In this document: positions 7,273-13,590 of the stretch, one piece after another | Numbering within the stretch: the first letter of the stretch is position 1 | Layout: the number at the start of each line of letters is the position of its first letter | From: Candidatus Saccharimonadota bacterium | GTDB lineage: Bacteria > Eremiobacterota > Xenobia > Xenobiales > Xenobiaceae | DNA: 15,150 bases | Assembly: GCA_004554425.1 (NCBI GenBank) | Contig: SFMI01000035.1 | Span: 1 to 15,150 of the forward strand | Direction of reading: 5' to 3' | The notes under the pieces: model-generated | The model's input: the letters and a program-made list of their open reading frames with translations, nothing else | Database searches by the model: none | What the model was told of the DNA's origin: nothing | Position numbers and translations under genes: made by a program

Positions 7273-8508
7273 ATGGTATATGATGGGGCACAAAGTTCGG
7301 ATCAACAGGGCTGGAGCAAACCGCGTTTTAAGCAAAAAAAACATTTGAACTCAGCCGAGGGGCAGGCGGCCAAAGCAAATAATGACAATGGCGAAGGCTC
7401 TGGCCAGACTGGCGGCCTTAAGGCCAAAATAAGGGCTAGGCGCGAGCAAGAACAGCTTAAAGGTGTCTCTCAGGGTATCAAAGCTCGCTCAAAAGCCTTC
7501 AATCAAAAACAAGAAGAAAAGGCTGCCCAAGAAGAGGTCGGCGGTGAAGTCGTTGGCAAAAAACGTTCTGCCAACAAGAAAAAGTTTAAGAACAACAAGT
7601 TGTTTGGCCTTACTTTGCTCGCTCCCGGTCTTGACGAATGCGATCCTGAGGGCGTGGCCGCTTTAGATGGTACTTTGGCCGCCTATTTAGGTCAAGCTCC
7701 TGCTGCTCAGTCGGCTGGCGCCAACGAAAGTTGTAGCGCTCGTCATCCTGCTCCTGACGCTGAGCCTTTACCTATGGCGGCGCCGTCAAATTCCGAGCCG
7801 CAAGTCGCTTTGCCTGTCTCTCCGCTTCGCCCTTATCAAGGCCCACCTCGCGAAGCTGCTCCCGAACGCAAACCTTATATCCCTGGTTCTCGCTCTGCTT
7901 CTCCTGCGTCTGCTGCCACTCAAGCGCAAGCTTCTATGCCACCTGTCAGCACAGAGGAGGCTGCGCCCACCAAGGTTGCTGCTAATGGGGCTGCTGACAA
8001 ATTGCAATTGTCTATACCTACTTCTCCTCTTCGTCCTTATAAGGCACAACAGCACGAAGTTGCTTCCGAGCGCAGGCCCTATATTCCAGGCATTCGTTCT
8101 GCATTGGCAGCTGGCGCTACGTCGGCGGCCGCGCCCAACTTCGGAACGGGAACTGCTTCTGTTTACAGCGCTCCGGTTAGCGCTGTGCAACTTGGAGCGT
8201 CGGCTTCTAAAAATACGGTTTTGCCTTTGCCAGTTGGGCGCGGCCACAAAGGCCCGGCTCAAAAAAAAGATATTCTTCATGAAGGCGGTGACAGCTACAG
8301 ATCGTCGGCGCGAGCCAATTCTAATGACGATTTTGGCGGCCATGTACGCGAAGCGGCCGAGCTCAACAACGAGTCCAATTACATGGAGACGATTCCTCCC
8401 GAAGAGGACGAGGCAGAAACGACAACTGAGGGCAAGTCGCTTATAGAGTTGTTGGAAAGTGTGCCGGTAGCTAAGCGCAAGGAGAAGGGGCCGAGTCGTT
8501 ATGTCTAG
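7273..8508 (+). CDS. Pro/Ala-rich low-complexity protein with duplicated SPLRPY...PYIPG motif
   Basis: 411 residues, family not recognised. No signal peptide or membrane segment, so probably cytoplasmic. Residues 1-110 are strongly basic and Gln/Lys/Ala-rich (KPRFKQKKH, RARREQEQLKG, KKRSANKKKFKNNK). Residues 111-140 are a short, more ordered patch (LFGLTLLAPGLDECDPEG, then LDGTLAAYLG). The middle is Pro/Ala/Ser-rich and carries a roughly 30-residue motif twice, at 179-209 and 246-277: SPLRPY, a variable piece, then ER[KR]PYIPG-x-RSA. The C-terminus is acidic (IPPEEDEAE, 374-382) then basic. The composition suggests a disordered scaffold or binding protein, with the two motifs as short linear binding sites; this is inference. 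An in-frame TAA (7267-7269) fixes the earliest possible start. The ribosome site is weak (GGAG 14 bases, or GGA 10 bases, ahead). The next gene follows after 113 bases with no terminator between. Confidence 0.8.
   Translation: MVYDGAQSSDQQGWSKPRFKQKKHLNSAEGQAAKANNDNGEGSGQTGGLKAKIRARREQEQLKGVSQGIKARSKAFNQKQEEKAAQEEVGGEVVGKKRSANKKKFKNNKLFGLTLLAPGLDECDPEGVAALDGTLAAYLGQAPAAQSAGANESCSARHPAPDAEPLPMAAPSNSEPQVALPVSPLRPYQGPPREAAPERKPYIPGSRSASPASAATQAQASMPPVSTEEAAPTKVAANGAADKLQLSIPTSPLRPYKAQQHEVASERRPYIPGIRSALAAGATSAAAPNFGTGTASVYSAPVSAVQLGASASKNTVLPLPVGRGHKGPAQKKDILHEGGDSYRSSARANSNDDFGGHVREAAELNNESNYMETIPPEEDEAETTTEGKSLIELLESVPVAKRKEKGPSRYV
7807..8103 (+). repeat. Two copies of a coding repeat for the SPLRPY...PYIPG motif
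   Basis: Copy 1 is about 7807-7899 and copy 2 about 8008-8103. The protein motif is conserved while many codons differ (for example CTTCGCCCTTAT versus CTTCGTCCTTAT, and cgcaaacct versus cgcaggccc). This suggests the peptide, not the DNA, is kept by selection. Confidence 0.7.
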
Positions 8509-8621
8509 CGCAATTGAAAGGCGATAAAAGTCGGTTTGTGGAAAAAAGCTGGCAAGAAGGATAACACAAATAATATTAGGATACTACATATCAATATTTC
8601 AGAGTTGATGGCGAGGGAGTT

Positions 8622-10112
8622 GTGAACAGCTCAGGTTATGACAACAAAAACGGAGGGCTAGGCGGCGGTGATGATGCCGGTCGTCTAGGTTTAAAGTTTG
8701 ACAATGCCCTTAATGGTGAGCATTTAGATCCTGCAACTGTGGTTCATCGTCGGCCCAGTGCTTTGGCTATGCGCCGCGGTACCAATATTAGCCCTTACAG
8801 AAGAGCTAAGCCTGCGCCTACTTCTGCTGGCAGAACGGCTCCCAAGAAGTATGATACTCCGCCTAGTTTAAGCGCTCAAGGTTATGGAGACGGTACTTCG
8901 GTAAATAGAAGTCCGCAAGGCTCATTTGGCACGACTTCCCAAAATTATGGCGGTTTTCAGGGGCAGAGCTCTTATGGCGGTTATCAAGGCCAGCAGTCAG
9001 GTTTTGGCAATACCAATTTAGGCAATAGCGGTTTTCAAGGGCAGAATCCTTACGGCGGCTATCAAGGCCAGCAGCCAGGTTTTGGCAATACCAATTTAGG
9101 CAATAGCGGTTTTCAGGGGCAGAATCCTTACGGCGGCTATCAAGGCCAGCAGCCAGGTTTTGGCAATACCAATTTAGGCAATAGCGGTTTTCAGGGGCAG
9201 AATCCCTACGGCGGCTATCAAGGCCAGCAGTCAGGTTTTGGCAATACCAATTTGGGCAATAGCGGTTTTCAAGGGCAAAGTCCTTATGGCGGCTACCAGG
9301 GGCAGCAGCCTGGCTTCGGAGCCCAGACAAATTTAATGGGCCAAACTGGTGGCTTTGGTGTGCAAAACAATTCACCATTTTCTGGCTACGGCACCAATAC
9401 AGGAGTAGACCGTCGCGAAGGCAGTTTGAGTGATGTTTTATTGGCTTCACGTCGCAGCTCCAATCCCAATGCTACTTTGGGTGGAGGTGCTCCTGGAGCC
9501 GAATCCGGCGATTCTTTAGAGTCTTCCGGCCATTTGAGCCCAGCTGAAACTTATGCCAAGTTGGTTGAAGAGAGCCAGCAAGAGCGTAATTCTTGGCGAG
9601 GTTTTGTGGCTTGGTTCCAAGGTGGCGGCAAATATACTGTGCTGAGCTTTATGATCGTCGTAGTGGCTCTTTCAGTATTTGCTCTGTTTTTGTTCCATCG
9701 TATCAATAAGAGTAATGAAGAAATTGTCGATGGGCCTGACCGCCACGTTACAGAAGTTGCGCCGGAAGTTTCCAGCCATTCAGGCAGTTCTGAAAGCAAG
9801 TCTAAAGGATATGAGAGCTCTACCTCTTCTAGCAAGGCCGATAAAAAGGCTGTTGCCGAAGAATATAGCCCGCGAGCAGAAGCTTTGAAATCGGCTCCGG
9901 CTACTCAGTCTAAGTCCAAAGCAACTGCTACAAAAGGTCAAGCCAAAGGAAAAGCTAAATCTGCTCCCGCTAAGAAGGCCGAACCTAAAGTTGCTCCTCC
10001 CAAAGAGGAAGTAGTTGATGACGAGCCTACCTACTACGGAGAAGAAGGTGACGATTCCGCTTTCCATATGGATGACAACGATTTTGCTCCTTCAGTAGAT
10101 GTTGAATACTAA
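8622..10112 (+). CDS. Single-pass membrane protein with Gly/Gln/Tyr/Asn tandem repeats
   Basis: 496 residues, family not recognised. Order: a Gly/Asp-rich start; a basic patch with SPYRRAKPAP (57-66); 4.7 tandem copies of a 26-residue unit (GFQGQNPYGGYQGQQPGFGN plus TNLGNS) at 111-233; a Ser/Gly-rich linker; a short helix-prone piece (AETYAKLVEESQQERNSW); one membrane helix at about 339-358; a Ser/Lys then Ala/Lys/Pro-rich tail (about 385-462); and an acidic end (463-496). There is no cleavable signal, so the repeat side is probably cytoplasmic and the charged tail outside, but orientation is inferred. The repeat composition resembles prion-like or phase-separating regions. The start is GTG at 8622; AGGGAG lies only 2 bases ahead, which is unusually close, and the GTG overlaps the TGA of a small upstream frame. 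No other start is possible before residue 40. A strong terminator follows. It is probably cotranscribed with the gene at 7273. Confidence 0.82.
   Translation: MNSSGYDNKNGGLGGGDDAGRLGLKFDNALNGEHLDPATVVHRRPSALAMRRGTNISPYRRAKPAPTSAGRTAPKKYDTPPSLSAQGYGDGTSVNRSPQGSFGTTSQNYGGFQGQSSYGGYQGQQSGFGNTNLGNSGFQGQNPYGGYQGQQPGFGNTNLGNSGFQGQNPYGGYQGQQPGFGNTNLGNSGFQGQNPYGGYQGQQSGFGNTNLGNSGFQGQSPYGGYQGQQPGFGAQTNLMGQTGGFGVQNNSPFSGYGTNTGVDRREGSLSDVLLASRRSSNPNATLGGGAPGAESGDSLESSGHLSPAETYAKLVEESQQERNSWRGFVAWFQGGGKYTVLSFMIVVVALSVFALFLFHRINKSNEEIVDGPDRHVTEVAPEVSSHSGSSESKSKGYESSTSSSKADKKAVAEEYSPRAEALKSAPATQSKSKATATKGQAKGKAKSAPAKKAEPKVAPPKEEVVDDEPTYYGEEGDDSAFHMDDNDFAPSVDVEY
8952..9320 (+). repeat. 78-bp in-frame tandem repeat, about 4.7 units
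   Basis: Units: 8952-9029, 9030-9107, 9108-9185, 9186-9263 and a partial one 9264-9320. Units 2 and 3 differ at one synonymous base and units 3 and 4 at three bases. The outer units are more diverged. Near-identity at silent sites shows recent duplication or gene conversion. As 78 is a multiple of 3, copy changes keep the frame. The reverse strand is also open through the array, which is a side effect of the repeat. Confidence 0.95.
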
Positions 10113-10118
10113 TATCGG

Positions 10119-10157
10119 AAATCGACCTTAAGCTGTTGTGGCTTTAGGTCGATTTTT
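10119..10157 (+). terminator. Intrinsic terminator after the repeat membrane protein gene
   Basis: A 15-bp stem AAATCGACCTTAAGC / GCTTTAGGTCGATTT with one mismatch and a 7-base loop, ending in a T-run. It starts 6 bases after the stop codon and closes the 7273-10112 transcription unit. Confidence 0.9.
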
Positions 10158-10297
10158 GTGCCTTCTCAATTGGCTAATTGTCTCTAAAAGTGTTCTAGCC
10201 GGGGAAGGTAAAAGGCCCACCTGTTCGAAAGGGTCACACTGTTTGTTTTTTTGTCTTTTTAAAGGCAGACCTAGTTTGTTATGCGAGGTTTTTTATA
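10158..10297 (+). other. Leader region of the kinase gene with a possible small hairpin
   Basis: 140 bases between the terminator and the kinase start. GGCCC (10214-10218) can pair with GGGTC (10231-10235, one G-T), and a competing AGGT/ACCT pairing spans 10207-10222. A T-rich stretch follows at 10241-10260. No convincing promoter was found. The start itself has GAGG 9 bases ahead of the ATG. No known riboswitch class is recognised. Confidence 0.35.
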
Positions 10298-11284
10298 ATG
10301 GTCGCTGCTCAGAATAAATTTGAGACGACTGGTAGTATTTTGGTTGCCGGCTCGTTGGCGTTTGACTTTATTATGCGCTATGCCGGGCTTTTCAAAGAGC
10401 ACATTCTGCCTGAGCGTTTAGATTCTATAAATTTGTCGTTCTTAACTGAGCGAGCCCGCAAAGAGCGCGGCGGCTGCGCTGGCAATATTGCCAATGCTTT
10501 GGCTATGCTGGGGGAACATCCCCGCGTGGTGGCTACTGCAGGCGGAGATTTTGAGCAGTATCGTTTCTACCTCGAAAATAGAGGAGTAGATACTTCTTGC
10601 ATCGCTATTTATGAAGATGAGCTGACCGCTACTTGCACTGTTTGTGCCGATAAGTGTGACAATCAGCTTACCTTTGTCAGCGTCGGTGCTATGGCTGAAG
10701 CTCACAATTTAGATTTGAGCAAGTTCGCTACTGAGCAAACTAAGTTGGCTATTATCTCTCCCGATGATCCTAAAGCTATGAATCAACATTGTGAAGAAGC
10801 TAGGAAAGCCGGTATTCCTTTTATTTACGATCCTTCTTTCCAAGTGATTGCCTTCTCTGGCGAACAGCTTTTGGCTGATGTCAAAGGTGCCAAGGCTTTA
10901 ATCGTCAATGACTACGAATTTTCGCTTTTCTTGGATAAGACTGGTTTAACTCAGCCTCAGCTTAACGAGCTGGTTGAAGTTATTATTGTCACTAAAGGTG
11001 GCGATGGTAGCACAGTTTATACTAATAAGGGTGAAATTTTGCATATCGATCCCGTTAAAGTTGAAGCTGTCGATCCTACTGGCGCTGGTGATGCTTTCCG
11101 CGGCGGCTTAATTTACGGCTTAATCCACGGCCTGCCTTTAAAAACGTCTGCTCAACTGGGTAGCGTTTGCGGTGCTTACGCTGTAGAGCATTTGGGCACT
11201 CAAAATTATAGTTTTACTATGGACTCTTTCAAAAATAGGTATGAATCTACTTTTAATGAACCTGCGCCTAGTTGCTTAGCTTAA
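10298..11284 (+). CDS. PfkB-family kinase, adenosine/nucleoside-kinase-like
   Basis: 328 residues, a normal length for the ribokinase/PfkB family. Visible: a start strand ILVAGSLAFDFIM (14-26), HILPE (35-39), the glycine-rich substrate motif GGCAGNIANALAMLG (58-72), VATAGGD (78-84), the strand VNDYE (203-207), TKGGDGS (232-238), and the ATP/anion-hole signature DPTGAGDAF (259-267) with Asp265 as the expected catalytic base. All key residues are present, so it should phosphorylate a sugar or nucleoside hydroxyl with ATP. The combination of GSLAFDFIM, HILPE and ERGG resembles members annotated as adenosine kinase-like, so a nucleoside substrate is favoured over a sugar, though a sugar is possible. 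GAGG lies 9 bases ahead of the ATG. The gene is flanked by terminators on both sides and is probably monocistronic. Its C-terminus is Pro/Cys-containing and unremarkable. Confidence 0.9.
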   Translation: MVAAQNKFETTGSILVAGSLAFDFIMRYAGLFKEHILPERLDSINLSFLTERARKERGGCAGNIANALAMLGEHPRVVATAGGDFEQYRFYLENRGVDTSCIAIYEDELTATCTVCADKCDNQLTFVSVGAMAEAHNLDLSKFATEQTKLAIISPDDPKAMNQHCEEARKAGIPFIYDPSFQVIAFSGEQLLADVKGAKALIVNDYEFSLFLDKTGLTQPQLNELVEVIIVTKGGDGSTVYTNKGEILHIDPVKVEAVDPTGAGDAFRGGLIYGLIHGLPLKTSAQLGSVCGAYAVEHLGTQNYSFTMDSFKNRYESTFNEPAPSCLA

Positions 11285-11313
11285 TTTCCTTGGTGGCAAT
11301 TATTATAGCGTAA

Positions 11314-11353
11314 AAAAAGAGCTCTACTCTTTTAAGAAAGTAGAGCTCTTTTT
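11314..11353. terminator. Perfect bidirectional terminator between convergent genes
   Basis: A perfect 15-bp inverted repeat, AAAAAGAGCTCTACT / AGTAGAGCTCTTTTT, around a 10-base loop. It has T-runs on both strands (seven A on the left arm side, five T on the right). It serves the kinase gene on + and the propeller gene on -. Confidence 0.93.
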
Positions 11354-11364
11354 GGTTTGTGTGT

Positions 11365-11435
11365 TAGGTGAATAATAAAAAAAATTCGCCTAGTATAAAA
11401 GGCAGGCCGTAAGCATGTAACAATGCCTAGGCCTG
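11365..11435 (-). other. Two further hairpins in the 3' region of the propeller gene
   Basis: Read on the - strand after the stop at 11447. The first hairpin is 11435-11403, CAGGCC / GGCCTG enclosing GCAT / ATGC. The second is 11392-11365, TAGGCGAAT / ATTCACCTA with one G-T pair and a T-rich loop. The bidirectional terminator comes next. Three hairpins in a row may protect the 3' end or act as backup terminators; no role is proven. Confidence 0.5.
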
Positions 11436-11446
11436 ACGGAGTTAAA

Positions 11447-13042
11447 TTACGGACATACGGCTATGCCCCAGGGAGTGGATTGAGGCATAGGTGAACTGGT
11501 ATTAATTACGCCGCCGCTGTGGCCGTCTAAAATGCTAATATTGCTACTGCCAGTACAAGCCACAAAGACTTTGTTGCCGTCGGAAGTACAAGCAATTCCC
11601 ACCGGGCCTTTACCTACAGGGACGGTGGCAATAGGCGATTGGTTCTGGCCGTTAAGGACGGTAACGTTATCTGAACCTTTATTGGTGACAAATACTTTGG
11701 ATCCGTCGGGAGTAATAGCCACGCGCTGAGGATTGACACCTACACGGACGCGGCCCATTTCTTGGAAAGTCCAAGCATCAATTACGGACAGATCGCCGGA
11801 ACCGGAGTTGGCTACATAGAGGAAGCGTCCGTCAGGAGAAAGTTCCATACCGCAAGGATTGGCGCCTACGGGCAAAGCTTTTTCGGGAATGCCTGTGGAG
11901 AGATTGATAGCTAAAAGTTCACCAGAAGAGGTGGTGCCCATAGCCACAAACATGCGAGTGCCTTCGCGATTGATAACGGCGGCGCGAGGCTGGCCAGCTT
12001 CACCGGTACGCATACGTGGTAAGACGATAGAGCGTTGAGGAGCGTTACTGACTGGATCAATTAAAATAACGCTAGGGGAAGCGCTCATAACTGTAGCGAT
12101 AATATAGTTGCCATTTTGGGCCATGCGCAAATCGGTGACAATACCGCCAGCTGGAATGGAAGTAAGCAACTGATTGTCGTTGGCAGTATCGTAAATTTGG
12201 ATCATGCGGTCGGAGGTGCTGACATACAGTCTAGTGCCTGAGGCATTAAAGGCGGCCCAGAATGGCTGGCTGCCTAACGATTTGTAGTTGGGGTTGCCAG
12301 GAGCGTCGCCGTTCATGATCATTAAAGAATTGGGGTTGGCGCTGAAGGTTGAGCCTTGCATGGCCGTCATCATGTCATGGGCGCTGCCCAATTGGGTAGG
12401 CATTTGGGCATTTTGGGCCATGGTATTATTGATACCGAAGGGGTTACCTTGACCCAAAAGAAGCATTTGTGCGTAAGATTGAGTGGTGGTAACTGGAGGT
12501 GCATTATAGGAAGTGCTGCTGCCAGCGGGAGCGCCCTGACCGGCTTTAGCAGCTAAACAAATATAAGCTGTACCGGGATCGATAGGAGCGCGTACGCCTT
12601 GCATACCGTTAGACATGGTATTTCCAGGGGTCATGCCCGGATTAAGGATAACCGTAACCATAGCTCTTTCGCCAGGCCCTTTGGGAACGGTAACACTTTT
12701 GGTAACCATACCCACACCGGCTTTTTGCACCATTAAAGTATATTGGCCGGGTTTAACAGTAAAGTAGAAAACGCCTTGAGAGTCGGTTACGGCTTTTTGT
12801 TTAGTCTCTTGAACAGTTACTTCACAAGAGTCTAAAGGCTCGTAAGGTACGTCAATGGCGCTGCGCCCGGGGCGAGAAGTAACTACGCTTCCGCACAAGT
12901 TTGGATCGCGATATTTGTCAAATTTTTTATCGTTATAGTCAGCTTTCTTTTTGGCTATAGCCGGAGCCGCAAAGAGTCCGGCAATAATAGCGGTAACTAA
13001 AAACAGCCAAAGAAAATTGACTTTTCTAGCATATTTATGCAT
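11447..13042 (-). CDS. Exported protein with CarboxypepD_reg-like domain and YVTN beta-propeller
   Basis: 531 residues from the ATG at 13042. A Sec signal peptide (basic MHKYARK, then a hydrophobic core) ends in AIA before KKK, about residue 30. Residues about 48-135 look like a carboxypeptidase-regulatory/Cna-B-like fold (CGSVV, VTDSQGVFYFTVKPGQYTL). A Gln/Met/Asn/Gly-rich linker spans about 135-250. From about 255 to the end there are propeller repeats of roughly 42 residues with the family signature, for example SPDGRFLYVANSGSGDLSV and TPDGSKVFVTNKGSDNVTV, enough for 6 to 7 blades. Such proteins are usually surface or periplasmic and bind ligands or other proteins; no enzyme motif is seen. 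A GTG lies two codons upstream (13048), but GAGG sits 5 bases ahead of the ATG and overlaps nothing useful for the GTG, so ATG is preferred. A good extended -10 promoter lies just upstream. Confidence 0.88.
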   Translation of the reverse strand: MHKYARKVNFLWLFLVTAIIAGLFAAPAIAKKKADYNDKKFDKYRDPNLCGSVVTSRPGRSAIDVPYEPLDSCEVTVQETKQKAVTDSQGVFYFTVKPGQYTLMVQKAGVGMVTKSVTVPKGPGERAMVTVILNPGMTPGNTMSNGMQGVRAPIDPGTAYICLAAKAGQGAPAGSSTSYNAPPVTTTQSYAQMLLLGQGNPFGINNTMAQNAQMPTQLGSAHDMMTAMQGSTFSANPNSLMIMNGDAPGNPNYKSLGSQPFWAAFNASGTRLYVSTSDRMIQIYDTANDNQLLTSIPAGGIVTDLRMAQNGNYIIATVMSASPSVILIDPVSNAPQRSIVLPRMRTGEAGQPRAAVINREGTRMFVAMGTTSSGELLAINLSTGIPEKALPVGANPCGMELSPDGRFLYVANSGSGDLSVIDAWTFQEMGRVRVGVNPQRVAITPDGSKVFVTNKGSDNVTVLNGQNQSPIATVPVGKGPVGIACTSDGNKVFVACTGSSNISILDGHSGGVINTSSPMPQSTPWGIAVCP

Positions 13043-13082
13043 TTTCACCTCGTATTATTTCAGTTAATTTCGGCTTGATTTT

Positions 13083-13110
13083 AGTATATCAGCGCCTTGG
13101 ACTGCAACAA
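13083..13110 (-). promoter_or_regulatory. Promoter of the propeller gene (extended -10)
   Basis: On the - strand: TTGTTG (13110-13105) as a partial -35, a 16-base spacer, then TGa-TATACT, whose hexamer (13088-13083) matches TATAAT at five of six positions. The start point would be near 13076, giving a leader of about 35 bases. Confidence 0.6.
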
Positions 13111-13217
13111 AGCTATCTTTAACTTTGACATTTAATTTAAAGCTAGAAGCCTTTGCTTATGTTTCCGCTGCAAATTTGTTTTTTTTGTGGATTTAAGGGA
13201 GATTATTTACTTAAAAA

Positions 13218-13226
13218 TGGTTTAAT
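13218..13226 (+). promoter_or_regulatory. Probable extended -10 promoter of the envelope operon
   Basis: TGg-TTTAAT is an extended -10 element with five of six hexamer matches. There is no clear -35 at 17 bases. Transcription would start near 13233, inside the AGGAGG-containing hairpin, leaving a leader of about 90 bases before the ATG at 13321. Confidence 0.4.
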
Positions 13227-13228
13227 TT

Positions 13229-13291
13229 AGAGGAGGCTTTGCCTTCGAGGCTATGAACTCTTATTCTATAGCCTTTTCTTGGGCCGTATGA
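13229..13291 (+). other. Leader with ribosome-site hairpin and possible 12-residue peptide
   Basis: AGAGGAGG (13229-13236) is a near-perfect ribosome site without a start codon at normal distance. GGAGGC (13232-13237) can pair with GCCTTC (13241-13246), and GCCT can instead pair with AGGC (13248-13251). An ATG at 13253 opens a 12-codon frame (MNSYSIAFSWAV) ending at TGA 13289-13291. Whether it is translated is unknown. Confidence 0.25.
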
Positions 13292-13320
13292 ACATACTTT
13301 AGAAAGTTTGAGCTAAACGA

Positions 13321-13557
13321 ATGACCGTAATGACGGCATTTTTTATCTTGATGGTTTGTCTTTTGTTAATTGTCAAGATGATTTTTACCATAAAAGATTT
13401 GCGGCGTAGGCAACAAGAAGGCGACCAAGTAGAAGCTGTCGGCTTAAAAAAAGCTGAGCGCACTTTAACAGTTGTGGCTTCTGTTTTGGGAGTAGTAGTT
13501 GTAATGTGCTCTCTTTATATCGGCGCTGCTTATCTTTTAGTTTCGGCTGTAGACTAA
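13321..13557 (+). CDS. Small membrane protein with two transmembrane helices
   Basis: 78 residues, family not recognised. Two hydrophobic segments (about 4-23 and 48-75) flank a charged loop (KDLRRRQQEGDQ, LKKAER). By the positive-inside rule the loop is cytoplasmic and both ends face out, forming a membrane hairpin. The ribosome site is weak: GAG 8 bases before the ATG. A second in-frame ATG at codon 4 is further from it. The next gene starts 33 bases downstream with a strong ribosome site, so the two are probably cotranscribed. It could be an accessory to the exported proteins that follow, but the sequence alone gives no function. Confidence 0.72.
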   Translation: MTVMTAFFILMVCLLLIVKMIFTIKDLRRRQQEGDQVEAVGLKKAERTLTVVASVLGVVVVMCSLYIGAAYLLVSAVD

Positions 13558-13590
13558 CTAATTTTTTCTCCCCTATATTAGGAGGTTACT

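Noticed and set aside
7786..8343. 185-codon - strand frame and 156-codon + strand frame inside the Pro/Ala-rich gene
   Set aside because: Shadows of low-complexity coding DNA; composition is Arg/Ser-rich junk with no motif, and the main frame has conserved internal repeats.
8952..9320. CRISPR-like array
   Set aside because: Repeats are directly adjacent with no unique spacers and are in frame within a gene.
8863..9450. 195-codon open frame on the - strand across the repeat array
   Set aside because: It is produced by the 78-bp repeat being open in an opposite frame. It has no ribosome site and repeats in step with the + strand gene.
10214..10235. tRNA-like T-arm (GTTCGAA)
   Set aside because: No acceptor, D or anticodon stems of suitable length surround it.
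13046..13048. GTG start for the propeller gene
   Set aside because: The purine-rich site GAGG overlaps it; the ATG two codons later has suitable spacing.
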